Positions 28,398 through 38,260 of a stretch of 64,000 nt of DNA are shown here, piece after piece. The notes beneath the pieces were generated by a model that saw nothing but the letters and a program-made list of their open reading frames with translations, ran no database searches and was not told where the DNA came from. Numbering within the stretch: the first letter of the stretch is position 1; each line of letters opens with the position of its first letter. Source of the DNA: Paenibacillus fonticola DSM 21315 (GTDB taxonomy: Bacteria; Bacillota; Bacilli; Paenibacillales; Paenibacillaceae). Position numbers and translations under genes: made by a program. The DNA lies in assembly GCF_000381905.1 (NCBI RefSeq), contig NZ_KB907250.1:91488-155487 (forward strand). The letters are read 5' to 3'.

Positions 28398-28428
28398 CTC
28401 TAAGTTTGTCCATCATGGGGGGGAGAAA

Positions 28429-30855
28429 ATGAGCAGAGAACGCCAGTTTGGCAATGAGGAAACAAAGCTGTGGTACAATCAGCCCGCTTCCCGCTGGGAA
28501 GAAGCGCTTCCTGTCGGAAACGGAAGGCTCGGGGGAATGGTATTTGGCGGGGATCGCAGTGAACGGATCGCCCTGAATGAAGATACGCTCTGGTCGGGCT
28601 TTCCCCGCGACCCGCATAATTACGATGCGCTTCGTCATTTACAGCGGGCGCGTGAGCTAATATTTGCGGGAGAGTATAGGGAAGCGGAGCAATTGATTGA
28701 AGCTAAAATGCTCGGCAGGCGTACGGAGTCCTATCAGCCGTTAGGCAATTTGAAATTAGAGCATATGGGTATAGAAGCGACAACGGATTATTACCGGGAG
28801 CTGGATTTGGACACGGGCATTGCCACGGTGACGTACCATGCCGACGGTACCCAATTTACGAGAAAGGTGTTTATCAGCGCGGTCGATCAGGTATTGGTTG
28901 TCCATCTGACAGCAGAGGGACAGAAGACGATCCATCTAGGTGCTGCTCTACATTCTCCGCTTCTGCACAGTGTCGGCGGAAACGATGAAGGGGACGGACT
29001 TGTTATGCGTGGTCAAGCTCCGAGTCATATCGCTGACAATTATAAGGGGGATCATCCTCAATCCATACTTTATGAAGAAGGGCTGGGGTTGTCTTACGAG
29101 GTGCATTTACGTGTGCTGCAATGCGGCGGGACGGTGATTGTACGAACGGATGGACAGCTAGAGGTATCCGGCGCAAGCTCAGTAACGCTGCTGCTTGCAG
29201 CGGCTACCGATTTTGCTGGTTATGGCATTATGCCAGGAGCGGGCAGTGGAATAAGCATGGCGGAGAAATGCAATTCACCGCTGGAAACCTCGCTTGGGCA
29301 AGGGTATGAATTGCTGCTTCACAACCACATCGAGGATCATAGAAAGTTGTTCCGCCGGGTGGAACTGCAATTGGGTTCGGAGTTGAAGAGGGTGTCCCAG
29401 CTGGAGCCGGGTGCGCAGCAGAAATCGGATCAGTTGGCCAACAGCTCGCTGCCTACTGATGAGCGTCTAAAGGCTTATCAGTCCGGCAAGCCTGATCCGA
29501 TGCTAGAGGTGCTGTATTTTCAATATGGCCGGTATTTGCTAATGGCTGGCTCGCGGCCCGGCACGCAGCCCGTTCACCTGCAAGGAATATGGAACCCGCA
29601 TATGCAGCCTCCTTGGAATAGCAATTATACGACGAACATTAATACCGAGATGAATTACTGGCCTGCGGAAATCTGCAATTTAAGCGAGCTGCACGAACCC
29701 TTGTTCAATTTGATCAAGGACTTGAGCGAGACAGGGGCACGTACGGCGCGGATTCATTATGGGTGTGCGGGCTGGACTGCCCATCACAATGTGGATTTGT
29801 GGAGAGCCGCTACCCCGTCGGACGGGGAGCCGAGCTGGGCGTTTTGGCCGATGGGCGGGGTATGGTTATGCCGGCACCTGTGGGAGCACTATGCCTTTAA
29901 CCTGGATAAAGGCTTTCTAGCAGAGACGGCCTATCCATTAATGAAAGGCGCCGCGGAATTTTGCCTCGATTGGCTTGTGCCAGGCCCAAGCGGAGAGCTT
30001 GTGACTGCCCCTTCGACTTCGCCGGAAAATAAGTTTTTGACAAAGGAAGGGGAGCCTTGCAGTACATCCGCAGCTTCCACGATGGATCTGTATCTCATCC
30101 GGGAACTGTTTGAACATTGTATGCAGGCAGCTGAGCTTCTGGAGATCGACGGGGAATTCGTTCATAGGCTGGCGGAGGCGTTAGAGAATATGGCCAAGCC
30201 GGAAATCGGCCTGGACGGACGATTGCGGGAATGGATTAAGGATTATCCGGAAGCCGAGCCGGGGCACCGTCATGTATCCCATCTCTACGGCCTGTACCCT
30301 AGCAATGCTATCACGCCTTCCCGCACGCCGGACCTTGCGGAGGCAGCCAGGAAGTCTCTGGAGAGCCGGATTTCTCAAGGCGGGGGCCACACAGGCTGGA
30401 GCTGCGCTTGGTTGATCAACCTGTATGCACGGCTGAAAGACGGAAATGCGGCGCATCGTTTCGTGAATACATTGCTGTCCCGTTCAACGTATCCGAATTT
30501 ATTCGACGATCATCCGCCGTTTCAAATCGACGGTAATTTCGGCGGAGCGGCTGGAATTGCCGAGATGCTGCTTCAAAGCCACGAGGGGACGATAGAGCTG
30601 CTGCCTGCACTGCCGGAAGCTTGGCCGAGCGGCCGCTTCAGCGGCCTGAAAGCAAGGGGCGGCTTCACGGTTAGCGCAGCTTGGGAGAACGGCCGCCTGA
30701 AATCAGCTGCCCTGACCCCCAGCTTAACAGGGTGGGGGGCAGTCCAATATGCGGAGCCGTTAAGTATTCAAGCTCTTGATGGAACCATCGTCAGTACAGG
30801 GGAACGCTTCTGGGCCGAGTCGGGCGAGACGTACTTTATTCAACTACGGAACTAA
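28429..30855 (+). CDS. GH95 alpha-L-fucosidase (or alpha-L-galactosidase)
   Basis: An inverting enzyme that classically removes alpha-1,2-linked fucose; some family members act on alpha-L-galactose. The 808 residues show the family marks: the N-terminal [52 protein letters not shown] (two Asn that position the water), the acid-like E533 in STSPENKF and the base-associated D701 in IDGNFGG. There is no signal peptide. ATG 28429 follows GGGGGGGAGAAA; a longer reading from 28351 includes the terminator hairpin. It is a paralogue of the GH95 gene at 57571-59955. Confidence 0.9.
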   Translation: MSRERQFGNEETKLWYNQPASRWEEALPVGNGRLGGMVFGGDRSERIALNEDTLWSGFPRDPHNYDALRHLQRARELIFAGEYREAEQLIEAKMLGRRTESYQPLGNLKLEHMGIEATTDYYRELDLDTGIATVTYHADGTQFTRKVFISAVDQVLVVHLTAEGQKTIHLGAALHSPLLHSVGGNDEGDGLVMRGQAPSHIADNYKGDHPQSILYEEGLGLSYEVHLRVLQCGGTVIVRTDGQLEVSGASSVTLLLAAATDFAGYGIMPGAGSGISMAEKCNSPLETSLGQGYELLLHNHIEDHRKLFRRVELQLGSELKRVSQLEPGAQQKSDQLANSSLPTDERLKAYQSGKPDPMLEVLYFQYGRYLLMAGSRPGTQPVHLQGIWNPHMQPPWNSNYTTNINTEMNYWPAEICNLSELHEPLFNLIKDLSETGARTARIHYGCAGWTAHHNVDLWRAATPSDGEPSWAFWPMGGVWLCRHLWEHYAFNLDKGFLAETAYPLMKGAAEFCLDWLVPGPSGELVTAPSTSPENKFLTKEGEPCSTSAASTMDLYLIRELFEHCMQAAELLEIDGEFVHRLAEALENMAKPEIGLDGRLREWIKDYPEAEPGHRHVSHLYGLYPSNAITPSRTPDLAEAARKSLESRISQGGGHTGWSCAWLINLYARLKDGNAAHRFVNTLLSRSTYPNLFDDHPPFQIDGNFGGAAGIAEMLLQSHEGTIELLPALPEAWPSGRFSGLKARGGFTVSAAWENGRLKSAALTPSLTGWGAVQYAEPLSIQALDGTIVSTGERFWAESGETYFIQLRN

Positions 30856-30947
30856 GACATTACAACCGATGGGCTGGGCCGTCCATAGCCCTAGGATAAA
30901 CCTGTTGGCAATTGTTATAATAAACATTATTAAGAGGGGGAGATCTT

Positions 30948-32003
30948 GTGAGCAGTAAACGGTACATGATCGGTTTAGGCTTGGCAGCCTTACTGGCAGC
31001 CTTATTGACAGCATTGCTGACAGGATGTTCCTCTGCTTCTTTGCCAGCACACGAACAGAATTTATCCAGTGAAGTAATGTCAGAGGAAGCGGGAACAAGC
31101 GTACAGGCGGAGGCGCAAGAGCGTTTTGGAGGAACTGAAGATCCAGAGGCAGGGCGGAACTCTGAGCAAGAAGGGACGAAAACTGGCCTAGGGACGGAAA
31201 CGGAGCAAGGAGAGTCAGAAGCTGACCAAGGGAATGCAGCAGAGCAAGCAGGGGCGAAAGCTGAGTCAAATTTAGAGAGCGGTCAAGCAGAGAAGGGGCA
31301 GGCAATCGAGCAAGCAGGGGAGGAAGCTCAGCTGGAAGCCAAGGCTGAACAAGCTGGAGATCAGCCAGTTGCCGAGATTGCGAAAAAGCGAGCGCTGCCT
31401 GAAGGGTTTGTTTATGTGGATGAGGTGCTTGAACATGCTTTTTATGAAATTCGCTATTATAGTGAATATAACTTTGTTGGAGAACAAATCGACGGCTATT
31501 ACGCACCGTTTGCTATTTTAAGCAAGCAAGCCGCAAATGCTTTAAAAAAGGCGGAACTGGCGTTGGAGCCGCATGGTTATGCATTGCTTATTTATGATGC
31601 TTATCGCCCGAAAAAGGCGGTAGAGCATTTTAGCAAGTGGGCGGCAGATGAGCGGAATATAAAGATGAAGAAGGAGTTTTATCCTGACATTGACAAGAAA
31701 AATGTGTTCAAGCTTGGCTATCTTTCACATCGGTCAGGTCATTCACGCGGCAGTACTGTTGATTTAACATTGGCTGATCAGGAAACAGGAGAGCCGCTTG
31801 ACATGGGCGGAATACATGATTTCTTGGGTGAGATTTCCGCACACGATGCCGCAGGCTTGACTGAAGCGCAGGCAGAGAATCGTTTGCTGCTGAAAGAAAC
31901 AATGATTGCTGCAGGCTTTAAGCCGTACGGCAAAGAATGGTGGCATTATACGTTGAAAAACGAGCCGTATCCAAAGAAGTATTTTGATTTTGATGTGGAA
32001 TAG
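30948..32003 (+). CDS. VanX-like D-Ala-D-Ala dipeptidase lipoprotein (M15D)
   Basis: Cleaves D-Ala-D-Ala or related peptides outside the cell. The 351 residues begin with a lipoprotein signal (lipobox LLTGC, Cys about 26). A 100-residue low-complexity linker rich in Glu, Gln, Ala and Gly follows, then an M15 peptidase domain from about residue 145. The zinc ligands are visible: H265 and D272 in SGHSRGSTVDLTL, H333 in EWWHY, with E330 as the catalytic base. The start is GTG with GAGGGGGAG upstream. No vanH, vanA or vanS-like genes are nearby, so glycopeptide resistance is not implied; cell-wall peptide scavenging or remodelling is likelier. Confidence 0.85.
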   Translation: MSSKRYMIGLGLAALLAALLTALLTGCSSASLPAHEQNLSSEVMSEEAGTSVQAEAQERFGGTEDPEAGRNSEQEGTKTGLGTETEQGESEADQGNAAEQAGAKAESNLESGQAEKGQAIEQAGEEAQLEAKAEQAGDQPVAEIAKKRALPEGFVYVDEVLEHAFYEIRYYSEYNFVGEQIDGYYAPFAILSKQAANALKKAELALEPHGYALLIYDAYRPKKAVEHFSKWAADERNIKMKKEFYPDIDKKNVFKLGYLSHRSGHSRGSTVDLTLADQETGEPLDMGGIHDFLGEISAHDAAGLTEAQAENRLLLKETMIAAGFKPYGKEWWHYTLKNEPYPKKYFDFDVE

Positions 32004-32077
32004 CGATCGGTAGACGTTTATACATATAGATTCTTTAAATAACTTCATTCATCATCAGATAATACTGTGCTACTCTT

Positions 32078-32107
32078 CCCCCGGTTGGCCTTGACCGGGG
32101 GCTTTTG
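32078..32107 (+). terminator. Terminator after the VanX-like gene
   Basis: CCCCCGGT (32078-32085) pairs with ACCGGGGG (32094-32101) around TGGCCTTG, followed by CTTTTG. It lies 75 bp after the dipeptidase stop and before the convergent AraC gene. Confidence 0.8.
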
Positions 32108-32136
32108 CTTTGAATTGTGCCGCGCACAACTATTTA

Positions 32137-32973
32137 TTAAGAATACACTTTACGGAAATGCTGCGGCGTCATGCCGGTATTTTTGCGGTATGTAGCGACG
32201 AAATGGCTTGGATCGCGAAATCCGGTAAGCTCGGCGATCGTGGCGACCGTTAGCTCGGAGCGGCCGGCCAACAGCTCCTTCGCCTTATGGATGCGCATCT
32301 GTACGAAATAGGCATATGGCGATAGCCCGAAGGCCCGCTGAAACAATTTGCTCAACTGGCGCCCCGACATTTGAGCAATTTTCGCAAAATCATCAAGTCC
32401 GACGTCGCTGTCGCTGAGATGTTCTTCCATCCATTTTAATACGGGGATCAGCCTTTCAATATTGCGGGAACTATACATCTGATTGATTTGACCGTATTTG
32501 CTCAGCATGCCCAGGAAACGATAGGCATCGGCCGATGTTTCTAAGCCAAACATATCTGTGTCCGTATCGAGCCTGGCCAGCATATGGCTCAGTAAAGTCA
32601 CAAAGGTTGAATCGGAATCAAGGCGGTATTGCGATGAAGTTTGCACGCCAAACGAAGATATAATTTGCGCAGCCGCCTCGCCGCCAAAGGTCAAATAATA
32701 AGTGCGCCATATTCCTGGACCGGCAGACTCGTAACTATGGGGCAGACCCGGAGGCAGCAGCACTCCTGTCCCTTCGGTCAGTCTGATTGTTTCGTTGGCA
32801 TAATTGAGAATGCCCTCGCCTTCCTCCGTTTGAATCCAATGATACTTGGGATAACCGTCTGGCCGGATGATTGGCTCCTGGTCGGGATTGTAGCCGATAC
32901 TCTCTACGCTGATCGGCAGTCCGGATGTGCCTGACGGCGAGAATACGAAGCGGCGCATTGCTTTTGCAGTCAA
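32137..32973 (-). CDS. AraC-family transcriptional regulator, likely controls GH42
   Basis: About 278 residues, with a cupin-like sensor half (GEGILNYANETIRLTEGTGVLLPPGLPHSYES, about residues 45-80) and a C-terminal AraC domain (GLDDFAKIAQMSGRQLSKLFQ, VATIAELTGFRDPSHFVATYRKNTG). The start is unsure: TTG 32973 has AGGTGAT at good spacing, while GTG 32982 and ATG 32958 have none. It is divergent from the GH42 gene, and the region between them carries direct repeats with an exact 21-bp period, consistent with its operator. Confidence 0.87.
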   Translation of the reverse strand: MTAKAMRRFVFSPSGTSGLPISVESIGYNPDQEPIIRPDGYPKYHWIQTEEGEGILNYANETIRLTEGTGVLLPPGLPHSYESAGPGIWRTYYLTFGGEAAAQIISSFGVQTSSQYRLDSDSTFVTLLSHMLARLDTDTDMFGLETSADAYRFLGMLSKYGQINQMYSSRNIERLIPVLKWMEEHLSDSDVGLDDFAKIAQMSGRQLSKLFQRAFGLSPYAYFVQMRIHKAKELLAGRSELTVATIAELTGFRDPSHFVATYRKNTGMTPQHFRKVYS

Positions 32974-33000
32974 TCGGATCACCTGCTTAAATAAAGTTCC

Positions 33001-33033
33001 ATATTATTATATCCTTAATCAATATTATTATAT
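33001..33033 (+). promoter_or_regulatory. 21-bp-spaced direct repeats between AraC regulator and GH42
   Basis: ATATTATTATAT occurs perfectly at 33001-33012 and 33022-33033, exactly 21 bp apart, in the 127-bp region between the divergent genes. This is the half-site geometry of AraC-family operators. The sequence is simple A+T, so chance similarity cannot be excluded. Confidence 0.5.
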
Positions 33034-33100
33034 ATATTGCAGGATGTGAACATATTACAATGATAATATAATTATATTTCATTAAAGGATGTGCATAGCA

Positions 33101-35134
33101 TTGATTAATGATAAACTGCCGAAAATTTGGTATGGCGGAGATTACAATCCGGAGCAATGGGGACCTGATGCATGGAGCGAGGATGACCGTATGTTCAAGC
33201 TAGCGGGCATTGACGTGGCGACGATTAACGTGTTCGCCTGGGCACTTCTGCAGCCGGATGAAGAAACCTATAATTTCGAAGCTTTGGATGCAACGATAGA
33301 GCGTTTGTATAACAACGGGGTGTACGTATGCCTCGGGACAAGCACGGCAGCCCATCCGGCATGGATGGCCAAGAAATATCCCGATGTGCTGCGCGTAGAC
33401 GTACAGGGCAGAAAGCGTAAATTCGGCGGCAGACATAATTCCTGTCCGAACAGCCCGACATACCGGAAATATTCAACACTGATCGCTGGAAAGCTGGCCG
33501 AGCGTTATAAGGATCATCCCGCTCTCCTGATCTGGCACGTGTCGAATGAATACGGCGGGTACTGTTACTGCGACAACTGTGCCAAGGCGTTCCGGGTATG
33601 GCTCAAGAGACGTTACAACACGATCGAGAATTTGAATAAAGCTTGGAATACGCGGTTCTGGGGACATACTTTTTATGAGTGGGATGAGGTTGTTCAGCCT
33701 AGTGAATTGAGTGAGGAATGGAACGGCAATCGTACTAATTTTCAAGGCATTTCTCTCGACTACCGCAGATTTATGAACGACAGCCTGCTGGAATGCTACA
33801 AACTGGAGCATGACGAGATTAAGAAGCATACACCGCAGATTCCGATAACGACTAATCTAATGGGAACTTATCCGGAGCTGGATTATTTTAAGTGGGGCAA
33901 GGAGATGGACGTCGTCTCATGGGACAATTACCCATCGCTTGATACCCCTGTCAGCTTCACAGCGATGAGCCATGATTTAATGCGTGGGCTTCGCAGCGGG
34001 CAGCCATTTATGCTTATGGAACAAACGCCAAGCCAGCAGAACTGGCAAGCCTATAACTCGCTGAAACGGCCTGGTGTCATGCGCCTGTGGAGCTATCAGG
34101 CCGTGGCCAGAGGGGCGGACACGGTGATGTTCTTCCAGCTGCGGCGTTCGGTCGGAGCGTGCGAGAAATACCATGGCGCCGTCATTGAACACGTAGGGCA
34201 TGAGCATACTCGGGTGTTCCGGGAATGCGCCGAGCTGGGACGTGAACTGCAGCAACTGTCCGACAAGCTGATCGATGCGAGAACAGAAGCCAAGGTGGCG
34301 ATCGTATTCGATTGGGAGAATCGCTGGGCTACAGAGCTGTCGAGCGGACCGACTGTCGCTCTGAATTATGTCAATGAAGTGCATAAATATTATGATGCGC
34401 TCTTCAAATTGAACATTGAGGCCGATATGGTCAGTGTGGAAGAAGACTTCAGCAAGTATGATCTCGTTATCGCTCCGGTGATGTATATGGTCAAACCGGG
34501 CTTTGCCAAAAAAACGGAGGATTTCGTAGCAGCTGGCGGCACGTTCGTCACGACCTTCTTCAGCGGCATCGTCAATGAGAACGACATTGTTACGCTGGGG
34601 GGATATCCGGGAGAACTGCGTTCCTTGCTGGGCATTTGGGCGGAAGAGATCGACGCGCTGTTCCCGGATCAGAAGAACAGAGTCGTCATGAAGCAGCCGT
34701 GGGGAGAGCTTCAGGGTGAATACGACTGCGGCCTGCTGTGTGATCTGATTCATTCCGAAGGGGCGGACGTTCTGGCCGAATATGGCGATGATTTCTATCA
34801 GGGCATGCCTGTTCTCACGAAAAATCAATTTGGTTCCGGCCAGGCTTATTATGTGGCGAGCAGCCCGGAGGAAACATTCTTACAAGGTTTCCTATCCAAC
34901 TTGTGCGCTGAGAAAGGGATCAAGCCGCTGGTAAACGCCGGAGAGGGTGTGGAAGCTGCACGCCGCGTGAAGAACGGGAATGCTTACCTGTTCCTGCTCA
35001 ACCACAACGCAACTGCTGCTGAGGTGGAGATCGGCGCAGATGAGCAGAAGGATCTGCTGACGAATACGACGGTCAAAGGCACTGTTACGGTTCCGGCCCG
35101 CGGCGTGATGATCTTGGAAAGTTTGCTGAAATAG
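33101..35134 (+). CDS. GH42 beta-galactosidase
   Basis: Removes beta-linked galactose from oligosaccharides. The 677-residue reading from TTG 33101 has acid/base E150 in HVSNEYGG and nucleophile E307 in LMEQTPSQQNW. The structural zinc site is visible as the Cys in RHNSCPNSP plus the CYCDNC cluster. A glutamine-amidotransferase-like trimerisation domain and a short C-terminal beta domain follow. There is no signal peptide. AAAGGATG lies 11 bases before the TTG, while ATG 33089 overlaps that site, so TTG is preferred. It is divergent from an AraC regulator. With GH95, GH31 and the SGNH esterase it could dismantle xyloglucan side chains. Confidence 0.9.
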   Translation: MINDKLPKIWYGGDYNPEQWGPDAWSEDDRMFKLAGIDVATINVFAWALLQPDEETYNFEALDATIERLYNNGVYVCLGTSTAAHPAWMAKKYPDVLRVDVQGRKRKFGGRHNSCPNSPTYRKYSTLIAGKLAERYKDHPALLIWHVSNEYGGYCYCDNCAKAFRVWLKRRYNTIENLNKAWNTRFWGHTFYEWDEVVQPSELSEEWNGNRTNFQGISLDYRRFMNDSLLECYKLEHDEIKKHTPQIPITTNLMGTYPELDYFKWGKEMDVVSWDNYPSLDTPVSFTAMSHDLMRGLRSGQPFMLMEQTPSQQNWQAYNSLKRPGVMRLWSYQAVARGADTVMFFQLRRSVGACEKYHGAVIEHVGHEHTRVFRECAELGRELQQLSDKLIDARTEAKVAIVFDWENRWATELSSGPTVALNYVNEVHKYYDALFKLNIEADMVSVEEDFSKYDLVIAPVMYMVKPGFAKKTEDFVAAGGTFVTTFFSGIVNENDIVTLGGYPGELRSLLGIWAEEIDALFPDQKNRVVMKQPWGELQGEYDCGLLCDLIHSEGADVLAEYGDDFYQGMPVLTKNQFGSGQAYYVASSPEETFLQGFLSNLCAEKGIKPLVNAGEGVEAARRVKNGNAYLFLLNHNATAAEVEIGADEQKDLLTNTTVKGTVTVPARGVMILESLLK

Positions 35135-35147
35135 TTTAAACAACGTA

Positions 35148-35200
35148 AAAGAAGCTGGCTTTAGTAGTAGATTGTTCTACTAGGGCCAGCTTCTTTGCTT
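35148..35200. terminator. Bidirectional terminator between GH42 and the M42 peptidase
   Basis: AAAGAAGCTGGC (35148-35159) and GCCAGCTTCTTT (35185-35196) form a perfect 12-bp stem with A and T runs on the two sides, between convergent genes. Confidence 0.85.
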
Positions 35201-35253
35201 TTTATAGAAGGATGAATCTGAGTCTCTTTTCTGTGACCTAAATAATCAAACCG

Positions 35254-36327
35254 TTAACTGTTCTCCAAAATCGTATTTAACGTGCTGCGGTCAAGACCTC
35301 GGACCAGCTTTATCAACAGCTCTTTGGCCGCTGCGTAGTCATCTGTGTGTATTATCGAGGACGATGTATGGATATAGCGGGAGCATATACCGATTACGGC
35401 AGACGGAACCCCGATGCCGCTTAAATGGACCTGACCCGCGTCGGTACCGCCTGGAGATACGAAATACTGGTACTTGATGCGGTGCGTGTCCGCCATATCC
35501 TGTATATATTCAAGCAGCCCGCGGTGCGTAAGCATCGTCGGATCGTAGATGCGCAGCAGTGTGCCTTTGCCCAGCTGTCCGAAAGCCCGTTTATCTCCGG
35601 TCATATCGTTGGCGGCACTAGCGTCAAGAGCGAAGAAAATATCGGGCTGAATTAGATTGGCCGCTGTTCTGGCGCCGCGCAGCCCGAGCTCTTCCTGAAC
35701 GTTGGCTCCGCAGTACAGCGTATTCGGGAGCTTCTCCTCGTGGAGCGTTTGCATCAGCTCGATGGCCAGACCGACTCCATAGCGGTTGTCCCAGGCTTTG
35801 GCCATAATTTTCTTAGGGTTGGCCAGCGGTGTAAATTCGCAAATCGGCACAATTTGCTGACCCGGCTGGATGCCGAATGATTCTGCCTCAGCTCGATCAT
35901 CTGCTCCTATGTCGAGATACATCGCTTTAAGATCTACAGGCTTGCTGCGAGTAGCTTCATCCAATAAATGCGTCGGGGTAGATCCAACTACGCCGATAAT
36001 GGACCGCTCAGGGGTAATGATCTGCAAACGCTGAGCCAATACCGCCTGGCTCCACCAGCCGCCGAGCGGCTGGAACAAAATCATGCCTGCCTCAGTAATT
36101 CCTGTTACCATGAAGCCGACCTCATCCATATGTCCAGCAACCATTACCTTGGGTCCCTGCTCGTCTCCACGCAGCACACCGAACAGGCTGCCTAGTCGGT
36201 CTTGTACAAATTCCTTCGTATATGCTGATAGCTTCTCTTTCAGGCAAGCTCGAAGATTTTTTTCAAATCCGGGTGCCGCAGGAAATTCAGTTAATTGTTT
36301 AAATAGTGAAAGCGTCTCTTCATTCAT
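35254..36327 (-). CDS. M42-family metallo-aminopeptidase
   Basis: A 357-residue cytoplasmic aminopeptidase of the M42 (glutamyl aminopeptidase/YsdC/FrvX) group, which usually assembles into large tetrahedral dodecamers. Metal-site segments are visible: [44 protein letters not shown] and RYIHTSSS. It probably trims small peptides to amino acids. Its start ATG follows AAGGAGAGACG on the minus strand. It is transcribed towards the GH42 gene. FrvX-type names arise from sugar-operon context, but the protein itself is a peptidase, so no sugar role should be assumed. Confidence 0.88.
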   Translation of the reverse strand: MNEETLSLFKQLTEFPAAPGFEKNLRACLKEKLSAYTKEFVQDRLGSLFGVLRGDEQGPKVMVAGHMDEVGFMVTGITEAGMILFQPLGGWWSQAVLAQRLQIITPERSIIGVVGSTPTHLLDEATRSKPVDLKAMYLDIGADDRAEAESFGIQPGQQIVPICEFTPLANPKKIMAKAWDNRYGVGLAIELMQTLHEEKLPNTLYCGANVQEELGLRGARTAANLIQPDIFFALDASAANDMTGDKRAFGQLGKGTLLRIYDPTMLTHRGLLEYIQDMADTHRIKYQYFVSPGGTDAGQVHLSGIGVPSAVIGICSRYIHTSSSIIHTDDYAAAKELLIKLVRGLDRSTLNTILENS

Positions 36328-36526
36328 CTGTCGTCTCTCCTTCCGTTATTTTCAGTATGAACGAGCTTTTCCAGATTGTCTATTATGTGCACCCTCATTA
36401 ATGATGAAGCATATATTGCAGAAGAGTGTGCTGCAGGCAGGGAAATTAGGAAAGCAAAGAGGCATAGGAAAATCAGGACATCAGGAAGGTATAGGGAGGT
36501 ACAGGGAGGCATCGGAGGCAATGGTG

Positions 36527-36616
36527 ATGGAACGTTATAGAAAAGATTGGCTAATAATTTGCCTGTTGTTTATTTTGCTCGTTATTGTACTTCAATTTCT
36601 GTATCCGCTCCAATAA
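36527..36616 (+). CDS. Possible 29-residue membrane protein
   Basis: A short frame begins ATG 36527 with GGAGG eight bases ahead (36514-36518). It encodes a charged start (MERYRKDW) followed by one strongly hydrophobic helix (LIICLLFILLVIVLQFLY) and a TAA stop. I do not recognise it. The ribosome binding site and the clean membrane helix argue for a real small protein; its size and the GGGAGG-repetitive DNA upstream argue for caution. Confidence 0.4.
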   Translation: MERYRKDWLIICLLFILLVIVLQFLYPLQ

Positions 36617-36789
36617 TGGAAAGGCAGTGATATTCCCTTAGTATCGGTTACAGAAGATCCGTTTATTATTCTACAGGACTATTGTATTCCGGAGGACAGA
36701 GGGGAGAATAAAAAAGTCAGTCAGGTAAGCCGATGTACAAGTGTAAAGCAGGGGCTGCCATAATCGAATAATACGTAAGGTGTTGGGAT

Positions 36790-37330
36790 GGGGGTGTCCC
36801 AAGAGTAGATAAATCTATTTGAGGGATAGCTCTCTTTTATGAAAAGGACAATAAATTGAAAAAAAGAGCCGGCCAAGAGATGTTATTCTTGGCTGGCTCT
36901 TTTTCTTTGCCGACTTGCCGCCGCCTGCTTTAGCAGGTTGTGGGCAAAAAAGCCACCCGACCTCCAGGCTCACTTTGGGTAAGCCGCGAAGCAGGAAGCG
37001 TCGAAAGCCTCGATTACTTTTTATCTGGCCAAATACGCTTTCCGGTTCGTGCATTCGACGGACCGACAGGTTGTATCCTTCCTCGCTGGCCAACTTTTTA
37101 CGGATCTGCTTCTTATAATGAAGTAGGTTAGGCTCACTTGGATTTCTCGATTACCGACGGCTTTGGTGCAAGAAGACTTGAGCGGACAGTCCTTACAATT
37201 CACGTTGCCATAGTGCCGCTTGTGAATCTCAAAGCCGCTTTCCGTTTTCTCCCGTGCTAGTCCAAAACAAGTATAATTGTCGGCATACAACCTCCACTTT
37301 ACGCCGAGCATGAATCGCGAAATTCCCCGT
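36790..37330 (-). pseudogene. Decayed IS1182-like transposase remnant
   Basis: The minus strand encodes transposase C-terminal fragments in more than one frame. One (to 37311) holds CKDCPLKSSCTKA followed by GNREIQVS. The next frame holds EPESVFGQIKSNRGFRRFLLRG and KVSLEVGW, and a third continues AHNLLKQAAASRQRK. That means at least two frameshifts, and the N-terminal DDE half is missing. An 18-bp near-perfect hairpin (36861-36878 with 36887-36904) follows the coding end, and GGGGTGTCCCAAGAGTAG at 36791-36808 looks like the terminal repeat. Family assignment is from recalled motifs. Confidence 0.7.
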
Positions 37331-37332
37331 TC

Positions 37333-37517
37333 TAAATGGATTTATAGTAGTTAGCTTCTGCGGTAAAGAAGGAAAAGTAGATTTAAATGGATTTCATGTC
37401 ATTAAAAGAAGGGAATTGTCCACCATGGGCGGGATTCTTGATTTTAGGTGCATAAAATCCCTCTAATCCCCTGAAACATTCGTTTAGAGCATAATTAGAT
37501 ACACGAATTCCATTTAG
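37333..37517 (-). repeat. Dispersed intergenic repeat, copy 1
   Basis: This 185-bp stretch is the inverted counterpart of 51819-52006. The outer part (37440-37517) matches in about nine of ten positions, including TCTAATTATGCTCTAAACGA when read on the minus strand. The other end shares a 21-base match around TAACTACTATAAATCCATT. The centre is diverged. No gene lies in it. The remaining bases to 37691 hold no gene I can support. Confidence 0.75.
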
Positions 37518-37691
37518 TTTTATTGACGGCCTAATGTTCGGCAGCTTAATGGTTCGACAGACAAAAAATAGAAAACGGTTCGAGTGTCACTACTATAGTA
37601 GTAAATTTGCTGATATGGATGATTTACCAAACATAACAAGCATAAAGGTGGCAAATAATATATGTAATCTTGGAAATGGAGGATAGTGGTC

Positions 37692-38042
37692 ATGATTTTT
37701 CTATGGGCGTTTATTATTGGAGGATTATTCTGTGTAGTCGGCCAGTTGATGTTTGATGTGCTGAAATTGACTCCCGCTCATACGATGAGTACATTGGTTG
37801 TGGTTGGCGCTGTAATGGAAGCTTTCGGATGGTATGATCCGCTGATTAAATTTGCCGGTGCCGGGGCATCCGTGCCTATAACCAGTTTCGGAAACTCACT
37901 TGTACACGGTGCGCTAACCGAACTGCAGAAGGATGGCTGGATCGGGGTCATTACCGGGATATTTGAAGTGACGAGCGCCGGAATTTCGGCAGCGATCATT
38001 TTCTCATTCCTGGCAGCCCTTGTGGCCCGGCCTAGAGGATAG
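37692..38042 (+). CDS. spoVAE: Stage V sporulation protein AE (SpoVAE)
   Basis: A 116-residue, very hydrophobic protein with three to four membrane segments. It matches the SpoVAE family (GQLMFDVLKLTPAHTMS, AGAGASVPITSFGNSLVHG, GIFEVTSAGISAAI), part of the SpoVA channel that moves dipicolinic acid into the forespore. ATG 37692 is chosen because GGAGG at 37678-37682 is well spaced; GTG 37686 is too close. Unlike the usual spoVAC-spoVAD-spoVAE order, it stands alone here, with a terminator after it. Confidence 0.88.
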   Translation: MIFLWAFIIGGLFCVVGQLMFDVLKLTPAHTMSTLVVVGAVMEAFGWYDPLIKFAGAGASVPITSFGNSLVHGALTELQKDGWIGVITGIFEVTSAGISAAIIFSFLAALVARPRG

Positions 38043-38076
38043 CCGCAAGTGGACAAGCAGGCTACAATATGACATG

Positions 38077-38118
38077 ATCCCCCTTGCTTGTGCGGGCAGG
38101 CTTTAGGGGGATATTTTG
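38077..38118 (+). terminator. Terminator after spoVAE
   Basis: ATCCCCCT (38077-38084) pairs with AGGGGGAT (38105-38112), followed by ATTTTGATTT. It lies 35 bp after the spoVAE stop. Confidence 0.75.
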
Positions 38119-38260
38119 ATTTCCTTCTATATATAAATAATAAATAATGAATTATTAAGCAAATAAAAAATTACGTCGCGGCTATGAGTGTACTTCCCCT
38201 CCCACCTTCATGTACAATAAGTATAAGCATGACGAATTATGTCTGGGGAGGGAATAATTG

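Noticed and set aside
30948..32003. Vancomycin-resistance cluster
   Set aside because: Only a VanX-like domain is present, on a lipoprotein. No vanH, vanA, vanR or vanS genes adjoin it.
35254..36327. Endoglucanase or cellulase annotation for the M42 gene
   Set aside because: M42 proteins are sometimes labelled this way, but the metal-ligand motifs are those of aminopeptidases.
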